Shown here: piece by piece, positions 59,304 to 64,000 of the stretch
How positions within the stretch are numbered: the stretch's first letter is position 1
How the letters are laid out: each line of letters starts with the position of its first letter
Assembly: GCF_026230105.1 (NCBI RefSeq)
Contig: NC_079485.1
Coordinates: 12,718,872-12,782,871 of the forward strand
From: Diorhabda sublineata
Lineage: Eukaryota; Arthropoda; Insecta; Coleoptera; Chrysomelidae
Direction: 5' to 3'
DNA length: 64,000 nucleotides
The notes under the pieces: generated by a model
The model's input: the letters and a program-made list of their open reading frames with translations, nothing else
What the model was told of the DNA's origin: nothing
Databases searched by the model: none
Program-made: the position numbers and the translations under genes

Positions 59304-61383
59304 GTGAGTAATATCTAATAACTGCATAATATTTCCTAAAAAAATGTAAATGTGCTCAGATTAATTCGTTAAACCGATCTGCATGTTATATCGATCTACA
59401 TTTTATTTTTTTTCTTCTCAATCACTCTTCTCGGGCTTTGATTCTTTTGCTACTTAAGTTACGATGGTTCTCATTGTTCTAATGTTCTCAATATATTCTT
59501 GTTCTCGTAGGGAACTTTGTATCTATCATGTGTTTTTCATATTTCATTTCGTTAATTTTACTCTATAAGATACCTGAATACATAAATACTGTCACCACTT
59601 TGAATCGCAGCTCTGAGGACGAATTAATTGTATCTTTTCGCATCCTATTAATATTGATGTTACCAAGAGAATTACCAATCATGATATGGGTTGCAGGATT
59701 TGAACGCATGAGTACTGATGCTAAGCCAAAGCATAGTAATTTGGTTATACTGGAAAATATTAAAAACATCCAGATTATTCTTATCTTTATCTATTAAATT
59801 AAAGCTGCGCGAAATATCTGAGTTTTAAGATATCTATATCTCGATATCTCTATGGGAATGCTATCTCCAACATTAACACAAAAAATAAAAACATGCATCG
59901 ATTGATAATCCTGAGTCAACTATTGAATGATAAGCTATTCATCCTTGGCTATAATGGCAAAATTTAAAAAATACCCATATTGTGACTGGATCCAATAAGA
60001 TGTAACACGTGTTCCAAGGTAATAATTGAGAATAGAAAACGCGTCTTTTTTCAAAGATAGATCATTTTTGAGGAATTTTAATGTATTATTGATCACACCG
60101 GTATATCATCAACCGAAGCTAATCCAGCTGTTAATATGTTATTTAGAAATATCTTGTACGAGACCTATATAAAGTATACAAATAGCACATAAAATAGTTA
60201 CCTTCATATTTACTGCTGAATCGCATAAAATTTAGATCCACAAAAACAGCTCCACCACTAAACCTGTTGGAATATACATTTACCATTCCAGTTGCTTTTA
60301 TCATATGAAAGAACATAAATTTTTTGTATATCTCTGACAATTTTTATTTCCTTTTAAGACTCGCCACAGTGAAGTAACAACTATGAGTAGCTACAATTTT
60401 AACGTGAAGTTTTTTCGATTTTCATCGTAAATTACCTTTTAACGATCTAAACGGTATTCCACACTGACTTACTTTACCGCTATTCGAATCAAGTGAATGG
60501 AATCCTATCGAAAGCAAAATCAGCTTAGTAAGGCCAATTTTCCATCAACGCACACTAATCCGATTTTACAGGAACCAGAATAAATTATCGACGAAAATTG
60601 GCATAGTTTCACCAATTTGGATTAAATGGACAGTATAAGAAATTTTCAATGTTCAATTTTTGTATTATGAAGCTTGAAAATATAAATACGTGATCTTGTA
60701 TTAATTCAAAATAATAATATAATTTCATATTATATTGATTCATCTCCATGTTTAAATTTGGTTGATTGTTTGATGTTTCTGTTTTTCACTTCATTTTTTG
60801 ATTTTGACATGTGGATAATAAAACTGAAGAATAATTGATCACAGCTAATGTGAACAAGAAAATAGGGAAAAAACTAATTTTACCAGAAATTGGAGAGCAC
60901 ATGATAAGAAATAAGATACTTTATTTCTCGCCCGAATTGGGAAAAAGAGAATGGCGTAGAGAAGTGGTAGGAGTCTATATGATTTCACAGAAAACCGAAG
61001 TTCTTTGGAATTTTGCCGCTGCCACAAGTGCATATAATTGAACATAAGAGAAACCACGAGTAAACATAAATGCAACCAAGTAAGCCAGACGGGAATCATC
61101 GACGAAGTTAGAATTACAGATTAATTAAGACTTTAACCACTACTTAATCATAGCTCATCGTAAGATAAAAAAATGAGAAGAAAAAACAAAAGACTATGAA
61201 ACAAAAGTGATAAATATAAATGCATTAACAGAAGCAAGAATTAACTATTATTTTTACAAAAGGGATTAGAAATTAAACTGAAAAAGAATGAAGTCTAAAC
61301 ATATCGAATAATGCAACAGAACACCGACAAAACTTATAATTTATAAAAATATTTAAAAAATAATACACAGTAACTTTGTTCAA

Positions 61384-61444
<61 letters not shown>

Positions 61445-61836
61445 GAAGATAAGCAAAGAAACTATTTATAAGGGAAGAAATGAATAGATGCTAGTAAGTG
61501 AAATAGTAAGAGAGAAAAAAGAGTACAAAACCCAGGTATAAATATCTAAGACAAGTAAAAACCCAAGATACTTATGGCAGACGAGTAGAAATAGATCAGA
61601 TATTACACCGAACCGTATCAACATGAAGATACATATCCTTGCAGAGAAGATAGAGTCCAAAATACGCAATATGATATTATTGTTAAAGCAAGGAGGACCA
61701 TGTGTCATGGGAGAATTCAAAAATTGTTAGTAAGTATCTGGGAATAAAAATATAAACCGAAAGAAGAATCATATACGAGGATGTATTGATATCTAGTTAG
61801 CCTAGACCAGTTACGCAATTAATTAAAAGAACAAAG
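59304..61836. other. Probably SK intron; no exon recognised
   Basis: No pore-region or S6 coding was found. The frames 59528-59797, 60835-61041 and 61466-61720 carry no motif I recognise. The tract at 61385-61440 is listed separately. Confidence 0.45.
61385..61440. repeat. (TA)n microsatellite
   Basis: 28 uninterrupted TA units. Confidence 0.95.
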
Positions 61837-62660
61837 ATGTCCACCGAAATTGTGAAAATCGAAAAATTGGAGCATCGAGCCATCATCAAGTACCTGTATT
61901 TAAAAAGGTTAAGAGATAAGCAGATTTACGACTATATGCTTAATACCCTTGGTGATCAATGTCCTTCGCAAGCGACCGTGAAAAATTGGACTGCAAGCTT
62001 CAAAAGTGGTAAATTTTCCATTGAAGATGATGACCGATCGAGAAGGCCAGTTTCTGTGTCAGTCCCCGAAAATATCGATGCAGTTCAAGACATGATTTCA
62101 TCAAACCGTCGAATTGGGCTAAAACGGATATCTGAAGCACTGATTATTTCATACAAACGCGTTCATCATATAGTTCACGTCAATTTGGACATGGGAAAAA
62201 TTGCTGCAAAATGGATCCCCAATGTTTGAATGTTGACCAAAAGCGTGTAAGGCTAGAAGTATCGCGTTCGATCTGTGCTCGATTTGAAAACGATGTAGAC
62301 TTCTTAAGCCGAATTGTTACTATGAATGAGACTTAGGTACATTTCTACGATCCAGAAATAAAGCAACAATCGATGGAATGGTGACACTCGGGTTCTCCAA
62401 GACCTAAGAAGTTTCGTGTCCAAAAATCTGCTGGATAAGTTCTTGCTTTAGTTTTTTGGGATTGCCATAAGGGTAGAACAATAACTGGGGATTATTATTC
62501 GACATTACTGACCACTCTACAGGAAAAAAATAAAGAGAAAAGACGCGAAAAGCTATTCAAAGGCGTTTTATTTTTGCAGGACAACGCCCCTGCACACAAA
62601 TCTCATGTTGCCATGCAAAAAATTCGTAATTTAGGGTTTGAATTACTAGAACACTGGTAG
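61837..62660 (+). pseudogene. Mariner-family transposase, nearly continuous but broken
   Basis: It starts at ATG 61837. The HTH part includes YLYLKRLRDKQIYDYMLNTL, then CPSQATVKNWTASFKSG and EDDDRSRRPVSVS. A one-base loss near 62221 changes frame to CLNVDQKRVRLEVSRSICAR. The first-Asp motif reads MNET then a stop (62323-62336), where the family has MDETW: Asp is replaced by Asn and Trp by TAG. Further stops follow in W-HSGSPRPKKFRVQKSAG. The second-Asp box VLFLQDNAPAHKSHVAMQKI (about 62560-62630) is intact. Similarity stops abruptly at FELLEHW (about 62660), just before the expected PPYSPDLAPSDY third-acid block, where Penelope-like sequence begins. Confidence 0.85.
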
Positions 62661-62689
62661 ACTGAAATAAACTAATTGATCAAATTATG

Positions 62690-63690
62690 GTAAATTTGGC
62701 TGAGGTTTTTTATATCTTGTCTATCATTCACAGAATATTTATCTTCTTTTATGTGTATCATTTCTTTGATTTATAATTTTTGGTAGTTCGTGTCTTGAGC
62801 TAAAATTTTTGTTTTTTTTTTAAATCGAATTCATCAGTTTTTTCATATTTATGTAGAGCAGTCGATGCATTTTTGTTGTATTTGTGTCCATTTATTCTGT
62901 TTTCTAAGTATTGTGTAGTCATTCCTATATAATTTTTGGGATAATTCAGACATGGTATCGAATATATAATATTTGATTACTTAGTGTCTTTAGTTTTGTT
63001 TTTAGTGTAGTGAATAGTGGTGATAATGTGTTGTATGATCTAAAACTTATATTGTTGTTATGTTTCGATAAAATGTATTTCAATTTTTCTGATAGTTGGT
63101 TTGTATAGGGGAGTACTTTTTATGTATATTTTTCTTTTGTGTAGGTGGATGTATATTGTTCTTATTTTGTAATTTATATGTGCATTGTCGGATTCTATTA
63201 ATTTGATTTTCTGGATATTGATTATTCTTCAAAATATTTTTGAGTATTTCTATTACTTCACGGTGATATTCTGGAGAAGTTGATTTTAATGCTCTATCTG
63301 TTAATCTTATAACGACGCTGTTTTTTTGTGATTTGGGATGGCATGAGTTACAATAAAGATATCTTCCCGATCATGTTTATTTTGTATAATATTTAGTTTT
63401 TATTTTATTATTGATTTTAATAAGTGTCATGTCTAAAAAATCCATTTTGTTGTTGTTTTCAATTTCAATATACAAGTGAATTGGATAATTGGGTTATATT
63501 TATTAAAGTTATCAAGGAATGTATTGCATTTGTTAATAGGAATTAATCCTAAACAGTCGTCAACGTATCTTCTGAAAAACACTACATCAATATCCATATC
63601 ATCCGTATCTTCTCTTCTACATATTCCATATAAAAATGAAAACGAATTACCATATAAAATATCAAAAGAAACCGACATAAGTCGTACTGT
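62690..63690 (-). pseudogene. Penelope-like reverse transcriptase/GIY-YIG gene, YVDD intact
   Basis: Minus strand: a short RT part (LYGNSFSFLYGI), then FFRRYVDDCLGLIPINKCNT with an intact YVDD (about 63553-63573). KMDFLDMTLI follows after a frameshift, then SGRYLYCNSCHPKSQK and LTDRALKSTSPEYHREVIEI. The C-terminal GIY-YIG part shows NYIGMTTQYLENRINGHKYN (about 62870-62935) and a tail to about 62690. RT blocks before the catalytic box are missing, so the copy is 5'-truncated. The 3' end lies within about 30 bases of the mariner break at 62660, and the 5' end adjoins another transposase fragment, so this copy is part of a nested cluster. Confidence 0.8.
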
Positions 63691-63705
63691 CGTTACGTAA
63701 CGTAA

Positions 63706-63900
63706 CGTAACTGGGGTTACGTTAAAGAACGAGTGTATACAACACCCGCGACTACTAAGGAAGACATGAAGAATTGAATTAAGGAGGTTTTCCGAACTGC
63801 TGATATCAATATGTTACATCGTGCTAGTAGAGCTTTTGAAGATCGCATACATTATTGTATGGAAGTAAATGGTGGTCATTTTGAACATTTAATAAAATAG
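63706..63900 (+). pseudogene. Transposase C-terminal fragment (DDE, NGGHFEHL type)
   Basis: From about 63717 the plus strand encodes GYVKERVYTTPATTKEDMKN, a stop, IKEVFRTADINMLHRASRAF, EDRIHYCMEVNGGHFEHLIK and TAG at about 63900. This is the C-terminal tail of an insect Tc1/mariner-like transposase family (W/GYxKxxVYxTPxTxxEDxK ... CxExNGGHFEHL). The same tail survives in the deletion derivative at 50440-50506. The catalytic region upstream is replaced by the Penelope-like copy. The junction 63692-63711 is a run of CGTAA repeats (GTTACGTAACGTAACGTAAC), possibly generated at insertion. Confidence 0.7.
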
Positions 63901-64000
63901 TTATCTGAAGTTTTTAGTTCTTTCTTATTTGTTATTAGTTATTTTTGTTTAATTTGTTTATTTTGAGTTGAGATACCCTATTCATTTTATTACAGTATTT
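63901..64000. other. Window end, AT-rich, no gene
   Basis: This is the 3' side of the transposase fragment. It may include the rest of that element beyond the window. Confidence 0.3.

Noticed and set aside
60835..61041. 68-codon plus-strand frame after the SK exons as a pore exon
   Set aside because: It has no selectivity-filter GYG or S6-like sequence and no splice boundaries.
1..64000. tRNA, rRNA, CRISPR array or bacterial operon
   Set aside because: No tRNA B-box/cloverleaf, rRNA core, or regular repeat-spacer array was noticed. Gene structure and transposon content are eukaryotic.

Overview
The window is eukaryotic and reads like an AT-rich insect genome. Evidence: one multi-exon ion-channel gene with insect-type residues, GT-AG introns (the shortest candidate is 43 nt), Penelope-like elements, several mariner/Tc1 fossils, long (TA)n tracts, and no operon-like gene packing. 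A beetle or a related insect is a reasonable guess, but nothing here fixes the order or species. Most of the 64 kb is non-coding DNA or decayed transposons.

Layout. 1.2-3.1 kb: non-LTR retrotransposon fossil (minus). 3.6-3.9 kb: Tc1-like scrap. 6.8-7.1 kb: (TA)n and a Penelope-like end. 8.44 kb: textbook TATA/Inr core promoter. 9.2-10.0 kb: three-exon THAP-domain gene with two compensating frame jumps. 11.3-12.4 kb: Penelope-like element with RT and GIY-YIG. 12.4-13.4 kb: an unrecognised pair of convergent reading frames, the larger one (minus) broken by three frameshifts but without internal stops. 14.2-16.2 kb: transposase scraps and a foldback element. 19.3-19.9 and 24.7-25.4 kb: mariner fossils. 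20.7 kb: Cys-containing candidate exon. 29.2-31.5 kb: a nearly complete DNA transposon with TIRs, subterminal repeats and a broken transposase carrying a DSCGGQNKN motif. 35.2-35.8 kb: 207-codon frame with a single stop. 40.4 kb: perfect 23-bp hairpin. 43.2 kb: second foldback copy. 44.0-46.8 kb: two adjacent Penelope-like structures with long inverted arms and hammerhead-like motifs. 50.3-51.0 kb: internally deleted Tc1/mariner-type element with about 170-bp TIRs. 51.1-51.4 kb: possible two-exon gene end (minus). 53.2-54.7 kb: Tc1-like and mariner fossils around a 29-bp perfect palindrome centred on (TA)n.

56.2-59.3 kb (plus): three consecutive exons of a small-conductance Ca2+-activated K+ (SK) channel gene, covering S1 to S5. 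The pore, S6 and calmodulin-binding exons are not recognised and probably lie beyond 64 kb, so the transposon nest at 61.8-63.9 kb (mariner, Penelope-like, transposase C-terminus) is probably intronic.

The SK gene is the only clearly functional host gene. The THAP gene and several unknown reading frames are candidates. No operon, CRISPR, tRNA or rRNA was seen.
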